DNA of 32,014 nucleotides, from assembly GCA_947631565.1 (NCBI GenBank), contig CANRLV010000023.1, positions 1 through 32,014 of the forward strand. The letters run 5' to 3'. Each line of letters begins with the position of its first letter. The first letter of the stretch is position 1. Of the stretch, positions 14,453-21,950 are shown piece after piece. The notes under the pieces are model-generated. The model had not been told where the DNA came from. It did not search any database and worked only from the letters and a program-made list of their open reading frames with translations. The stretch comes from an uncultured Gemmiger sp. (lineage in GTDB: Bacteria > Bacillota > Clostridia > Oscillospirales > Ruminococcaceae). The position numbers were made by a program, and so were the translations under genes.

Positions 14453-14935
14453 ATGAAACTGTTTATCAAGGGCAAAATGTTTCACTCGCTTGACACCATG
14501 ACGGTCACGGGCGAAAACGGCGAGGAGCTGTACTACCTCAAGCGCGATAAGGAGAGCAAAGACCATGTGGTCACGCTGAGCACGGCGGACGGCAATAAAA
14601 TCGCCGACATCGAGCAGCGTGGCACCAGCTTTGCTGTGCTGATGGACGGCGCGCAGGTCGCGGTCGTCGAGCGCAAATCGTCGCTTGCGCCGAAGTATAC
14701 CGTCACGGGGCCGGGCTGGGACATCGACGGCAGCCTGTTCAGCACCAAATACAAGGTGCTCAAGGGGGACGAGACCGTTGCGGTGCTCAAGGTTTCAACG
14801 CTGAAGAGCGAGATCGAGGTCACCGACGATACCGATCTGGCCCTCAAGGTGGCCGTGGCCATGGCCATCCGCGTTGCGCTGTACTACGGCGAGGTGGTCG
14901 GCTCCATGATGTTTACGGCTGTCGGCCCCCACTGA
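14453..14935 (+). CDS. LURP-one/YxjI-like protein 1
   Basis: 160 residues of the LURP-one-related (YxjI, tubby-like barrel) family. The pattern of alternating short strands is seen throughout: MKLFIKGKMFHSLDTMTVTGENGEELYYLK, then KIADIEQRG, APKYTVTGPGWDIDGSLFSTKYKVLKGD, ending with a hydrophobic helix (ALKVAVAMAIRVALYYG) that fits the buried C-terminal helix of tubby-like folds (stretches quoted in part; see 14453-14935). The biochemical role of bacterial members is not established. It is the first of two tandem paralogues, 66 bases apart. Confidence 0.78.
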   Translation: MKLFIKGKMFHSLDTMTVTGENGEELYYLKRDKESKDHVVTLSTADGNKIADIEQRGTSFAVLMDGAQVAVVERKSSLAPKYTVTGPGWDIDGSLFSTKYKVLKGDETVAVLKVSTLKSEIEVTDDTDLALKVAVAMAIRVALYYGEVVGSMMFTAVGPH

Positions 14936-15001
14936 GTATAGCGCTGCCCGAAAGCCGAAATGTCGTGTTCGGCGCGGACCGGTACAAACAGGAGGTATAC
15001 G

Positions 15002-15517
15002 ATGAAGCTGTACATGAAGCAGAAGGTCCTTTCCTGGGGCGACAAGTTCACCGTCACCGATGAGTCGGGCGAGGTGCTGTACACCGTCGAGGGCGAGGTC
15101 CCTTCGTTTGGGCACAAGCTGCATATCTATGACCACCGCCATGAGGAGGTCGCTTTCATCCACCAGAAAGTGTTCAGCCTCAAGGCCCGTTTCTTTGTGA
15201 CCATGAACGGGCAGGAAGCAGCCGAGGTCGAGCGCGAGATCACGCTGCTGCACCCCAAGTATGTTGTCAAGGGGCCGGGCTGGCAGGTCAACGGCGATGT
15301 CATCGGCCACGACTATACGATGGAGAAGGACGGCCGCACCGTCGCCTCGGTGCACTGGAAGTGGATGAGCTGGGGCGACAGCTACGAGCTCGACATCGCC
15401 GACCCGGCCGACGAGATTTTGGCGCTGGCTGTCGTGCTCACCATCGATGCCGTCAACTTTGACATCAATTCCTCCGGCACCGCCGCACAGGCCGCGGCCA
15501 ACACCCCCAACACCTGA
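15002..15517 (+). CDS. LURP-one/YxjI-like protein 2
   Basis: 171 residues, a paralogue of the preceding gene. They share the start MKL(F/Y)(I/M)K, the VTxExGE.LY segment, (P)KY.V.GPGW..(D/N)G and a hydrophobic C-terminal helix (ILALAVVLTIDAVNFD). The tail after about 157 is a low-complexity Ala/Thr/Asn stretch. ATG at 15002 is preceded by AGGAGGT (14990-14996) at ideal spacing; an earlier in-frame ATG lacks such a site and adds a non-homologous stretch. It is co-transcribed with paralogue 1 and ends before a bidirectional hairpin facing murC. Tandem duplication followed by divergence is the simplest reading. Confidence 0.8.
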   Translation: MKLYMKQKVLSWGDKFTVTDESGEVLYTVEGEVPSFGHKLHIYDHRHEEVAFIHQKVFSLKARFFVTMNGQEAAEVEREITLLHPKYVVKGPGWQVNGDVIGHDYTMEKDGRTVASVHWKWMSWGDSYELDIADPADEILALAVVLTIDAVNFDINSSGTAAQAAANTPNT

Positions 15518-15533
15518 ACCGCAAAAGCAAAAC

Positions 15534-15565
15534 GTCCCCGGCGGGCCCTGTGCCCTGCCGGGGAC
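15534..15565. terminator. Bidirectional hairpin between the LURP-one pair and murC
   Basis: Stem GTCCCCGGC/GCCGGGGAC (15534-15542 with 15557-15565). On the plus strand it is followed by AACTTGATTTT, on the minus strand by GTTTTGCTTTTGC, so it probably serves both convergent units. Confidence 0.75.
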
Positions 15566-15586
15566 AACTTGATTTTATAAATAAGG

Positions 15587-16957
15587 TTATTCCACCATCA
15601 TATCAGCAGCTTTATATAAGTCGCCGCAGCTCATGCACAGCACCAGGTCGCCGGCCCTGGCGTTGGCCTTGACCCAGGCGGCGGCACTTTCCAGGCCGTC
15701 CACCACCACGCTGCCGGGCAGCCTGGCGGCCAGGTCTTCGCTGCGAACGCTGCCGTCGTCGACCTCACGGCTGCCCATGATGGGCAGCAGCACGACCTGG
15801 TCGGCGGCCGAGAGCACCTCGGCGAAATCGTCCAGCAGGGCCTTGGTGCGGCTGTAGGTGAAGGGCTGGTGCACGGCGATGACGCGCTGATACCCCAGGC
15901 TTTTGGCGGTCTTGAGGGTCGCGGCCAGCTCGGTGGGGTGGTGGGCGTAATCGTCCACGACGACGGCGCCGTTACACTCGCCCTTGATCTCGAACCGGCG
16001 CCCGGTGCCCTTGAACTCGGCCGCGGCGCGCTCAGCGTCGGCCGGCTGCAGGCCCAGCGGCCGCACGCAGCAGCACATGGCGAGGGCGTTATAGATGTTG
16101 TGGTAGCCGGGCACGCCCAGGCGTATATGCGCGAACGGCTCGCCCAGCTCCAGCACGTCGAACTCATAGAAGCCGGGGCGGTATTCCTTGATGTTCACGC
16201 TGTGGAAGCGCGCTTCCTCCCGGATGCCGAAAGAAAGCACCGGCCGGTCGATGGAGTTCATCACGGCCAGGGTGTTGGCGTCGTCCATATTGAAGACCAC
16301 GGTGCGCGAGAGCAGGGCGTATTTCTGGAACGCCAGCTCCAGCCGGCCCATCGTGCCGTAGTAATCCAGATGGTCGTTGTCGATGTTGAGGATGATGCCC
16401 AGGTACGGCGTTAAGTACAAAAACGTCTCGCTGAACTCGCACGCTTCGATGACGATGCTCTGGCTCTTGCCGGCCTTGCCGTAGCCGCCGATCAGCGGCA
16501 GCTTGCCGCCGATGACCGCCGACGGGTCCCGCCCGGCCAACTCCAGCATGGTGGTGATCATGCCGGTGGTGGTGGTCTTGCCGTGGGTGCCGGCCACGCC
16601 CACGCTCAAAATAAACATACGGCTGATGTGCCCCAGCAGCACGCTGCGCTCCACGCAGCGGATACCGTGGGCCGCGGCGGCGCGGCGCTCGGGGTTGTCC
16701 TCATGGATGGCGGCGCTGTAGACGACGAGCTGCGCGCCCGCGATGTTGGCGGCGTCATGCCCCAACGTGACCGTGATGCCCATCCGGCGCTCGCTTTCGG
16801 TGATCTTGGTCTCCTCGACGTCGCTGCCGGAGATGGTGAACCCGCGCGCGTGCAGGATCTGGATAAGCGGGAACATCCCCGACCCGCCGCAGCCGATAAA
16901 ATGGATATGCTGCACGCCGTCGAGCAGCTTGGGGTCATAGCTGTTGTAGTAAGCCAT
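15587..16957 (-). CDS. murC: UDP-N-acetylmuramate--L-alanine ligase
   Basis: 456 residues of the Mur ligase family; adds L-alanine to UDP-MurNAc in cytoplasmic peptidoglycan precursor synthesis, using ATP. The N-terminal UDP-binding loop is GCGGSGM (22-28), the P-loop is GTHGKTTT (123-130), the central ENxxxD-type region contains LNIDNDHLDYYG, and the C-terminal domain has VVVDDYAHHPTE. The length is normal. The ATG at 16957 is preferred: GAGGTG at 16964-16969 is its ribosome-binding site. A GTG three codons earlier is part of that site, so it is unlikely to be the start. It is monocistronic, away from the main dcw cluster, and divergent from the small unknown gene. Confidence 0.97.
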   Translation of the reverse strand: MAYYNSYDPKLLDGVQHIHFIGCGGSGMFPLIQILHARGFTISGSDVEETKITESERRMGITVTLGHDAANIAGAQLVVYSAAIHEDNPERRAAAAHGIRCVERSVLLGHISRMFILSVGVAGTHGKTTTTGMITTMLELAGRDPSAVIGGKLPLIGGYGKAGKSQSIVIEACEFSETFLYLTPYLGIILNIDNDHLDYYGTMGRLELAFQKYALLSRTVVFNMDDANTLAVMNSIDRPVLSFGIREEARFHSVNIKEYRPGFYEFDVLELGEPFAHIRLGVPGYHNIYNALAMCCCVRPLGLQPADAERAAAEFKGTGRRFEIKGECNGAVVVDDYAHHPTELAATLKTAKSLGYQRVIAVHQPFTYSRTKALLDDFAEVLSAADQVVLLPIMGSREVDDGSVRSEDLAARLPGSVVVDGLESAAAWVKANARAGDLVLCMSCGDLYKAADMMVE

Positions 16958-17044
16958 CGGTATCACCTCATAAAAATACGCCGCTGCGCTGAAAATCGAA
17001 CAAAACAGGGCCGCCGGTCAGGGCGGTGCAAAAACTCTTTCTAA

Positions 17045-17073
17045 ATTATAACGTTTTTTGGCGGCAAAATAAA
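17045..17073 (-). promoter_or_regulatory. Probable sigma-A promoter of murC
   Basis: On the minus strand a perfect TATAAT (17045-17050) lies 17 bases from a weak -35 TTTATT (17068-17073). This leaves a leader of about 80 bases before the murC ATG. Confidence 0.6.
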
Positions 17074-17090
17074 CACTTTTTTTGAAAATT

Positions 17091-17099
17091 TGCTATAAT
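17091..17099 (+). promoter_or_regulatory. Extended -10 promoter of the 79-residue gene
   Basis: TGCTATAAT at 17091-17099, without a recognisable -35 at standard distance. It lies close to the divergent murC promoter, so the two polymerase sites could interfere. Confidence 0.65.
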
Positions 17100-17151
17100 G
17101 ATGAAAACAGCGCCGCCGCGGCGGCCAATTTCCACAAAAAAGAGGTGCGCC

Positions 17152-17391
17152 ATGCCGGACCGCAAGCTCGTCTACGGCTTTGATTACCGCAGGCTGCAAA
17201 ATCTGACCACGCCCGACGAACCCATCGCCGCGCCGCTGTCCAGGCGGGAGCTGGCGGCCTTGGGCATCCCGGCGCGCAAGCTGGAGCGCGTGCAGGCAGA
17301 GCTCGCCCGCCTGGCCCTGCAGGACAACCGCCTTTTGGACCGTGAGGTGCTGGGAGCGTTGGCCAAACAGATCGCGGGCACGCTGCTGTAA
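17152..17391 (+). CDS. Small conserved-looking protein of unknown function
   Basis: 79 residues, basic N-terminus (MPDRKLVYGFDYRRLQN), then a helical region: LSRRELAALGIPARKLERVQAELARLALQD, split about 33-62, then LLDREVLGALAKQIAGTLL. There is no signal peptide, membrane segment or cysteine. The ATG at 17152 is chosen because GAGGTG lies 4 bases upstream; an earlier ATG at 17098 lies in the -10 box. It has its own promoter, and the glyS promoter follows, so it is probably monocistronic. Reading frame, ribosome-binding site and codon use support a real gene; I recognise no family. Confidence 0.65.
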   Translation: MPDRKLVYGFDYRRLQNLTTPDEPIAAPLSRRELAALGIPARKLERVQAELARLALQDNRLLDREVLGALAKQIAGTLL

Positions 17392-17426
17392 TTTTGTGCG
17401 CTGTGTACAAGTTTTTGTCCACACGG

Positions 17427-17456
17427 TTGGCAAACCGTACCATTGTATGCTATAAT
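17427..17456 (+). promoter_or_regulatory. Sigma-A promoter of glyS
   Basis: TTGGCA (17427-17432), an 18-base spacer ending TGC, and TATAAT (17451-17456), 79 bases before the glyS start codon. Confidence 0.85.
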
Positions 17457-17460
17457 ACCG

Positions 17461-17517
17461 GCGTCTGGCTCCCCAAAAGGGGCCGGGCGCTTATATTGAA
17501 CGCGGCAGCCAGCCGCG
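17461..17517 (+). promoter_or_regulatory. Two-hairpin 5' leader of glyS, not a T-box
   Basis: Hairpin 1 (17461-17490) has 12 base pairs with a CT bulge and an AAAA loop, starting almost at the predicted transcription start. Hairpin 2, CGCGGC/GCCGCG (17501-17506 with 17512-17517), loop AGCCA, ends 2 bases before the ribosome-binding site AAAGGAG (17520-17526). The leader is far too short for a T-box and lacks its conserved antiterminator sequence. Confidence 0.55.
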
Positions 17518-17535
17518 CCAAAGGAGCAAAAACCG

Positions 17536-18951
17536 ATGAAAAACAGCGAAAAGACCCTGGACATGATCGTCAACCTGTGCAAGAACCGCGGCTACATCTA
17601 CCCCGGCAGCGAGATCTACGGCGGCCTTGCCAACAGCTGGGACTATGGGCCCTTGGGCGTTGAGTTCAAAAACAACGTCAAAAAGGCGTGGCTGAAAAAG
17701 TTCGTGCAGGAGAGCCCCTACAACGTAGGTCTCGACGCCGCCATTTTGATGAACCCGCAGACATGGGTCACTACCGGGCACGTTGCCAGCTTCAGTGACC
17801 CCTTGCTGGACTGCCGCGCCTGCAAGAGCCGCCACCGCGCCGACAAGCTGATCGGCGACGAGGACCCCGCCGCCAACCCCGACGCCATGAGCTTTGACGA
17901 GATGGACGCCTACATCGCCGGCCACGAGAACATTGTTTGTCCGGTGTGCGGCAAGCATGATTTCACGCCCATCCGCAAATTCAACCTCATGTTCAAGACT
18001 GCCATCGGCGTGACCGAGGATTCCTCCTCCACCTGCTACCTGCGCCCCGAGACCGCGCAGGGAATCTTCGTCAACTTTGCGAACATCCAGCGCACCACCC
18101 GCCGCAAGCTGCCCTTCGGCGTGTGCCAGGTGGGCAAGGCTTTCCGCAACGAGATCACGCCCGGCAACTTCACCTTCCGCACGCGCGAGTTCGAGCAGAT
18201 GGAGTGCGAGTTCTTCTGCAAGCCCGGCACCGACCTCGAATGGTTCGCCTACTGGAAGGATTTCTGCCAAAACTGGCTGCTGTCGCTTGGCATCCAGCCG
18301 GAGAACCTGCGCCTGCGTGACCATGAACCGGCGGAGCTGGCCTTCTATTCCCGCGCCACCACCGACATCGAGTACGCGTTCCCGTTCACCGACTGGGGCG
18401 AATTGTGGGGCATCGCCGACCGCACCGACTATGACCTCGGCCGCCACCAGGAGGCGAGCGGCAAGAGCCTCGAATACTTTGACCCCGAATCCGGCGAGCA
18501 TTACATCCCGTACGTCATCGAGCCGTCCCTGGGCTGTGACCGCGTGGCGCTGGCCTTTTTGTGCGAGGCCTACGATGAGGAGCACCTGACCGACGCCAAG
18601 GGCAAGGAGGATATCCGCACCGTGCTGCGCCTGCACCCGTATCTGGCCCCCTTCAAGTGCGCGGTGCTGCCTCTTTCCAAAAAGCTGGGCGACAAGGCGA
18701 TGGCCATCCGCAACGAGCTGGCCAAAGATTTTATGGTCGACTACGACGAGTCCGGCTCCATCGGCAAGCGCTACCGCCGACAGGACGAGATCGGCACGCC
18801 GCTGTGCGTCACCGTCGACTTTGACACCGTCGGCGACGACACCAAGGCGGGCGACGGGTGCGTGACCGTGCGCGACCGCGACACGATGGAGCAGGTGCGC
18901 CTGCCCATCGCGCAGCTCAAGGATTATATCGCCGAAAAAGTGGCGTTTTAA
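17536..18951 (+). CDS. glyS: Glycine--tRNA ligase, single-chain (alpha2) type
   Basis: 471 residues of the class II, single-chain GlyRS type found in many Gram-positive bacteria, archaea and eukaryotes, rather than the GlyQ/GlyS tetramer. It charges tRNA-Gly. Visible are the N-terminal [20 protein letters not shown] (20-39) with motif 1 around it, two zinc-type cysteine pairs (CRAC 93-96, CPVC 135-138), RPETAQG (170-176), motif 2 beginning [20 protein letters not shown] (204-223), motif 3 with [13 protein letters not shown], and the C-terminal anticodon-binding domain (about 370-471). The length is normal. Start: ATG 9 bases after AAAGGAG. The aminopeptidase gene follows 28 bases later. A cognate tRNA-Gly gene lies 14 kb upstream in the window. 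Confidence 0.97.
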   Translation: MKNSEKTLDMIVNLCKNRGYIYPGSEIYGGLANSWDYGPLGVEFKNNVKKAWLKKFVQESPYNVGLDAAILMNPQTWVTTGHVASFSDPLLDCRACKSRHRADKLIGDEDPAANPDAMSFDEMDAYIAGHENIVCPVCGKHDFTPIRKFNLMFKTAIGVTEDSSSTCYLRPETAQGIFVNFANIQRTTRRKLPFGVCQVGKAFRNEITPGNFTFRTREFEQMECEFFCKPGTDLEWFAYWKDFCQNWLLSLGIQPENLRLRDHEPAELAFYSRATTDIEYAFPFTDWGELWGIADRTDYDLGRHQEASGKSLEYFDPESGEHYIPYVIEPSLGCDRVALAFLCEAYDEEHLTDAKGKEDIRTVLRLHPYLAPFKCAVLPLSKKLGDKAMAIRNELAKDFMVDYDESGSIGKRYRRQDEIGTPLCVTVDFDTVGDDTKAGDGCVTVRDRDTMEQVRLPIAQLKDYIAEKVAF

Positions 18952-18979
18952 AAGACAAGACTGGAAAGGAGCGTTACCG

Positions 18980-20215
18980 TTGGACAAAAAACTTTTGCAG
19001 CTCTATGCCGATTTCATCGTCAAGGTCGGCGTCAACGTGCAGCCGCGGCAGAATTTCATCATCCGCTGCCCCGTCACCATGCCGGAGTTCGCGCATGACT
19101 GTGCCCGCGCCGGCTACGAGGCCGGCGCCAAGCGCGTCATCGTGCGCTGGGAGGACGAAAAGCTCCGCCGCATGAGCTTGGAGTGTGAGGACGAGGCCAC
19201 CCTGACCGACCACCATGACTGGCAGCTGCGCAGCTATATGGATTATGCCGAGGACCCCGACGGCTGCTGTTCGCTGTCTATCCACGCCGCGGACCCCGAG
19301 GCGCTGGCCGGGCTGGACGGCGAGAAGATCGCCCGCGTGTCGCTGGCCAACCGCAAATTCATGAAGCCCTGGCAGGAATACACGATGAAGGACCGCGTGC
19401 AGTGGTGCGTGGCCGCTGTGCCGACCGAAAGCTGGGCCGCCAAGGTGTTCCCCGGTATGCCGGCGGCCGAGGCGGTCGAGAAGCTGTGGGCGCTCATCTT
19501 CGAGGTCTGCCGCGTCACCGGCGGCGACCCGGTGGGGGCGTGGAAGACCCATGTCGCCAAAACCGCCGCGCGGCGCGACCAGCTCAACGCCTGGGACCTG
19601 GACCGCGTGCACTTCAGGAGCGCGAACGGCACCGACCTGACCGTCGGCCTGGCCGACGATACCGTCTGGGAGGGCGCCTCGTCCTTAAGCGAGCGCGGTA
19701 TCCCCTTCATCGCCAACGTCCCCACCGAGGAGGTGTACTGCGCGCCGCACCGCCTGCGCGTGGACGGCACCGTCTACGGCACCAAGCCGTATGTGTACAA
19801 CGGGCAGCTCATCGAGGGCTGGCACGTCACCTTCAAGGACGGCAAGGCCGTCGCCCACGGCGCCCAAAAGAACGACGATCTGCTTGAAAAGCTGCTCACC
19901 GCCGACGAGAATGCCTGCCGCATCGGCGAGGTGGCGCTGGTCCCGGTCTCCAGCCCCATCAACCAAAGCGGGGTGCTGTTCTACAACACCCTCTTTGACG
20001 AGAATGCCGCCTGCCACATCGCCTTCGGCGCCGGCTACCCGGTCAGCATCCGGGGCGGCGCCGGCATGACCCGCGCGCAGCTGCTGGAGAAGGGGCTCAA
20101 CGATTCCGTCGTCCATGAGGACGTGATGATCGGCGCCGACGACACCGACATCACCGGCTTTACAAAAGACGGCCGCGAGGTGGCCATCTTCAAAAACGGC
20201 GGCTGGGCGTTCTGA
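18980..20215 (+). CDS. M29 family aminopeptidase (AmpS/PepS-like)
   Basis: 411 residues, the normal length of M29 metallo-aminopeptidases, cytoplasmic enzymes that remove N-terminal residues from peptides with a two-metal site. All metal ligands expected for the family are found: E250 (VPTEEVY), E317 (IGEVALV), H346 (FDENAACHIAFG), H379 (VVHEDVMIG) and D381, plus the conserved Y353. The start is TTG at 18980, chosen for AAAGGAG at 18965-18971 and because it yields the family N-terminus. It follows glyS by 28 bases without a clear promoter, so co-transcription is likely. It ends before a long palindrome. Confidence 0.94.
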   Translation: MDKKLLQLYADFIVKVGVNVQPRQNFIIRCPVTMPEFAHDCARAGYEAGAKRVIVRWEDEKLRRMSLECEDEATLTDHHDWQLRSYMDYAEDPDGCCSLSIHAADPEALAGLDGEKIARVSLANRKFMKPWQEYTMKDRVQWCVAAVPTESWAAKVFPGMPAAEAVEKLWALIFEVCRVTGGDPVGAWKTHVAKTAARRDQLNAWDLDRVHFRSANGTDLTVGLADDTVWEGASSLSERGIPFIANVPTEEVYCAPHRLRVDGTVYGTKPYVYNGQLIEGWHVTFKDGKAVAHGAQKNDDLLEKLLTADENACRIGEVALVPVSSPINQSGVLFYNTLFDENAACHIAFGAGYPVSIRGGAGMTRAQLLEKGLNDSVVHEDVMIGADDTDITGFTKDGREVAIFKNGGWAF

Positions 20216-20228
20216 TACCCGGCTGTAA

Positions 20229-20270
20229 AGCTCCGTCCCCCGGCCGCCGCGGCGGCCGGGGGACGGGGCT
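20229..20270. terminator. 42-base near-perfect palindrome, bidirectional terminator
   Basis: The 21-base arms (20229-20249 with 20250-20270) are complementary throughout, with one T-G pair. On the plus strand ATTTTCT follows. On the minus strand the palindrome begins within the stop codon of the membrane-protein gene and is followed by TTTACAG. It separates two convergent genes. Confidence 0.8.
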
Positions 20271-21741
20271 ATTTTCTGCTTTTCTGCGGTGGGCTCAACG
20301 CTTCCGCCGCCAGCGCCCCGCACAGCAGCAGGACGGGGGCAAAATGCAGGGCATAGCGGGCCTTTGTCTCCCAAATGCTCAAGAACAGCATCACGCCGAA
20401 CAGCGATACCCGGGCAAAAAAGCCGCCGTCCAACTCCGGACCGGCGCGGCGCCGGCAGACCAGCAGCGCGCCGAGCCCGGTCAAGGCCAGCAGCAGATAC
20501 TGCCAGGCTTGCGCCCAATAGACCAGCGGCATATGCCCGCCCTGCCCGCGCAGCGTAAAAAACAGCAGGGGACCGGTCAGATAGGGCGTGGCGTTGTATT
20601 CCTCGGCATCGTACAGCCCGTCCCCCCAGGTGCGGGCGGCCTTGCGCGCCTCAAACGCAAGCGTCTGCGCCGCGCCGCGGCCGCCGTAGTTGTTGGCCAG
20701 TTCTCGCCGCATCGCGGCGCGGCGGGCGGTCAGCGTGGGCAGAGCGTTGCAGATATCGACATCGGCCTGGCAGTAATCCCCGTCGCCGTGGCTGCCGTAG
20801 CACAGCCAGAGCTCGGTGGGGTAGGCGACGGCCTCCTCATTGGACCAGTCAAGGTACTGCCGCTGGAACAGCCGGTACCCGGCCAGCAGCCCGGCAAAGC
20901 TCAGCACGCAGGCCAGCGCCGCGGCGGCGGCGCGCCGGCGGCCGCCGGTGTGCTCCGTCAGCAGCACGATGACCGCCGCCACCGGCACCACCGCCAGACT
21001 GCCCTTTACCGCAAAGCCGGCAAAGGCGGCCGCGCCCAGGTCGGCGGCCCTCCACAGGCGGGGGCGCTGCCGGTACCCGGCGGCCAGGGCCAGCGCCAGC
21101 GCCAAAAACGGCATGCAGAGCGTGTCGGAGTAAAAATACGGCGCCCACAGGTAAAACGGTACGAAGGCCGTGCACAGCAGCAGCGTCAGCAGCGCGGCGC
21201 TCTGCCGCCCGCTGACAAGGCGGGCGGTCCGGCACAGCAGCAGCCCGGCGGCAAAGATGGCGGCCGCGTTCAGGCAGATGCCGGCCGTCAGGCCGGCGCC
21301 AAGGTCCGGCGCGATGCCGAACAGCCCCACAAAAGCATAAAAGGCATACAGGACAAGCGCCAGGCCGAGGTTGTTGTTGCAGATGATGTAATAGTCGTTG
21401 TTGACCGTCGGGTGCCCGCTGGCCAAAAACTCCGGCAGGGTGTCGTACACGACGCCCATATCGCTGATGAGGACCTCGCGCAGCAGGTTGCCCGCCGCCA
21501 GCAGCAAAACCAGCCACAAAGCGGCGACGGCTCCGAACAGCAGCCGGAAGCGGTGCGCGGGCAGCGCCTCGAGCCACGGCCCCAGACGGCGCCAGACGAG
21601 CACGAGCCCGGCGCCGAGCACCGCGGCCGCCGCCAGCGCGGCCGGCGCGTTGTGCGCCCAGGTCAGGCAGCACAGGGCCAGCAGCGCCAGCATCCAGATG
21701 CCGAAGCCGGCATGAAAGGCCGTGTACAGCCGTTTGCCCAT
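20269..21741 (-). CDS. Polytopic membrane protein, GT-C glycosyltransferase-like
   Basis: About 490 residues with at least ten hydrophobic segments, beginning near residue 12. After the second or third segment comes LLREVLISDMGVVYDTLPEFLASG, with an acidic D in the first large loop as in GT-C (GT39-type) lipid-linked sugar transferases. Near the middle is FVPFYLWAPYFYSDTLCMPFLAL, the SD(T) pattern common in the same group; a large loop (about 285-370) is hydrophilic. GT39-like proteins move sugars from polyprenyl carriers to proteins or envelope polymers. The start is ambiguous: ATG at 21741 lies 11 bases after AAAGGA, while GTG at 21750 is only 2 bases after it; I prefer the ATG. It is monocistronic. 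The substrate is unknown and a non-enzymatic membrane role is not excluded. Confidence 0.7.
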   Translation of the reverse strand: MGKRLYTAFHAGFGIWMLALLALCCLTWAHNAPAALAAAAVLGAGLVLVWRRLGPWLEALPAHRFRLLFGAVAALWLVLLLAAGNLLREVLISDMGVVYDTLPEFLASGHPTVNNDYYIICNNNLGLALVLYAFYAFVGLFGIAPDLGAGLTAGICLNAAAIFAAGLLLCRTARLVSGRQSAALLTLLLCTAFVPFYLWAPYFYSDTLCMPFLALALALAAGYRQRPRLWRAADLGAAAFAGFAVKGSLAVVPVAAVIVLLTEHTGGRRRAAAAALACVLSFAGLLAGYRLFQRQYLDWSNEEAVAYPTELWLCYGSHGDGDYCQADVDICNALPTLTARRAAMRRELANNYGGRGAAQTLAFEARKAARTWGDGLYDAEEYNATPYLTGPLLFFTLRGQGGHMPLVYWAQAWQYLLLALTGLGALLVCRRRAGPELDGGFFARVSLFGVMLFLSIWETKARYALHFAPVLLLCGALAAEALSPPQKSRK

Positions 21742-21779
21742 GCGTTTCACCGTCCTTTGCGTTTTGCTGCCACAGCCTG

Positions 21780-21788
21780 ATTATAGCA
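21780..21788 (-). promoter_or_regulatory. Extended -10 promoter of the GT-C-like gene
   Basis: On the minus strand TGCTATAAT (21780-21788), 38 bases upstream of the ATG. No good -35 is visible. It is divergent from the rimP operon promoter. Confidence 0.65.
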
Positions 21789-21848
21789 TAATTTCGGACC
21801 GGTGGCGACCGTTTTTGCCCGTTCGGCGCAAATCCGCAAAAATTTTGC

Positions 21849-21877
21849 TTGCATTTTTCGTTTCGATGTGGTATATA
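21849..21877 (+). promoter_or_regulatory. Promoter of the rimP-nusA-infB operon
   Basis: TTGCAT (21849-21854), a 17-base spacer and TATATA (21872-21877), about 73 bases before rimP. It resembles the rpsO promoter at 29854-29882 in both boxes and spacing. Confidence 0.65.
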
Positions 21878-21903
21878 TGTATTGTTCGATGATGTTTACC
21901 GTA

Positions 21904-21932
21904 GGAAGTGGGCCGCAAGGTCCGCTTCCTTT
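21904..21932 (+). promoter_or_regulatory. rimP leader hairpin with GCAA tetraloop
   Basis: An 11-bp stem (21904-21914 with 21919-21929, two G-T pairs) closed by a GNRA-type GCAA loop and followed by TTTG. It sits between the promoter and the rimP ribosome-binding site (GAGGGGG, 21938-21944). It could act as an attenuator of the nusA operon; hairpins at this place are common in Firmicutes. Confidence 0.65.
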
Positions 21933-21950
21933 GTTGTGAGGGGGCTGCCG

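Noticed and set aside
16958-16966. GTG three codons upstream as murC start
   Set aside because: The GTG is part of the ribosome-binding site GAGGTG that serves the ATG at 16957.
17457-17535. T-box riboswitch before glyS
   Set aside because: The leader is only about 79 bases and lacks the conserved T-box antiterminator sequence and a specifier-loop arrangement.
21849-21950. N-terminal extension of RimP
   Set aside because: The extension would be read from the promoter and leader hairpin and has no resemblance to the family.
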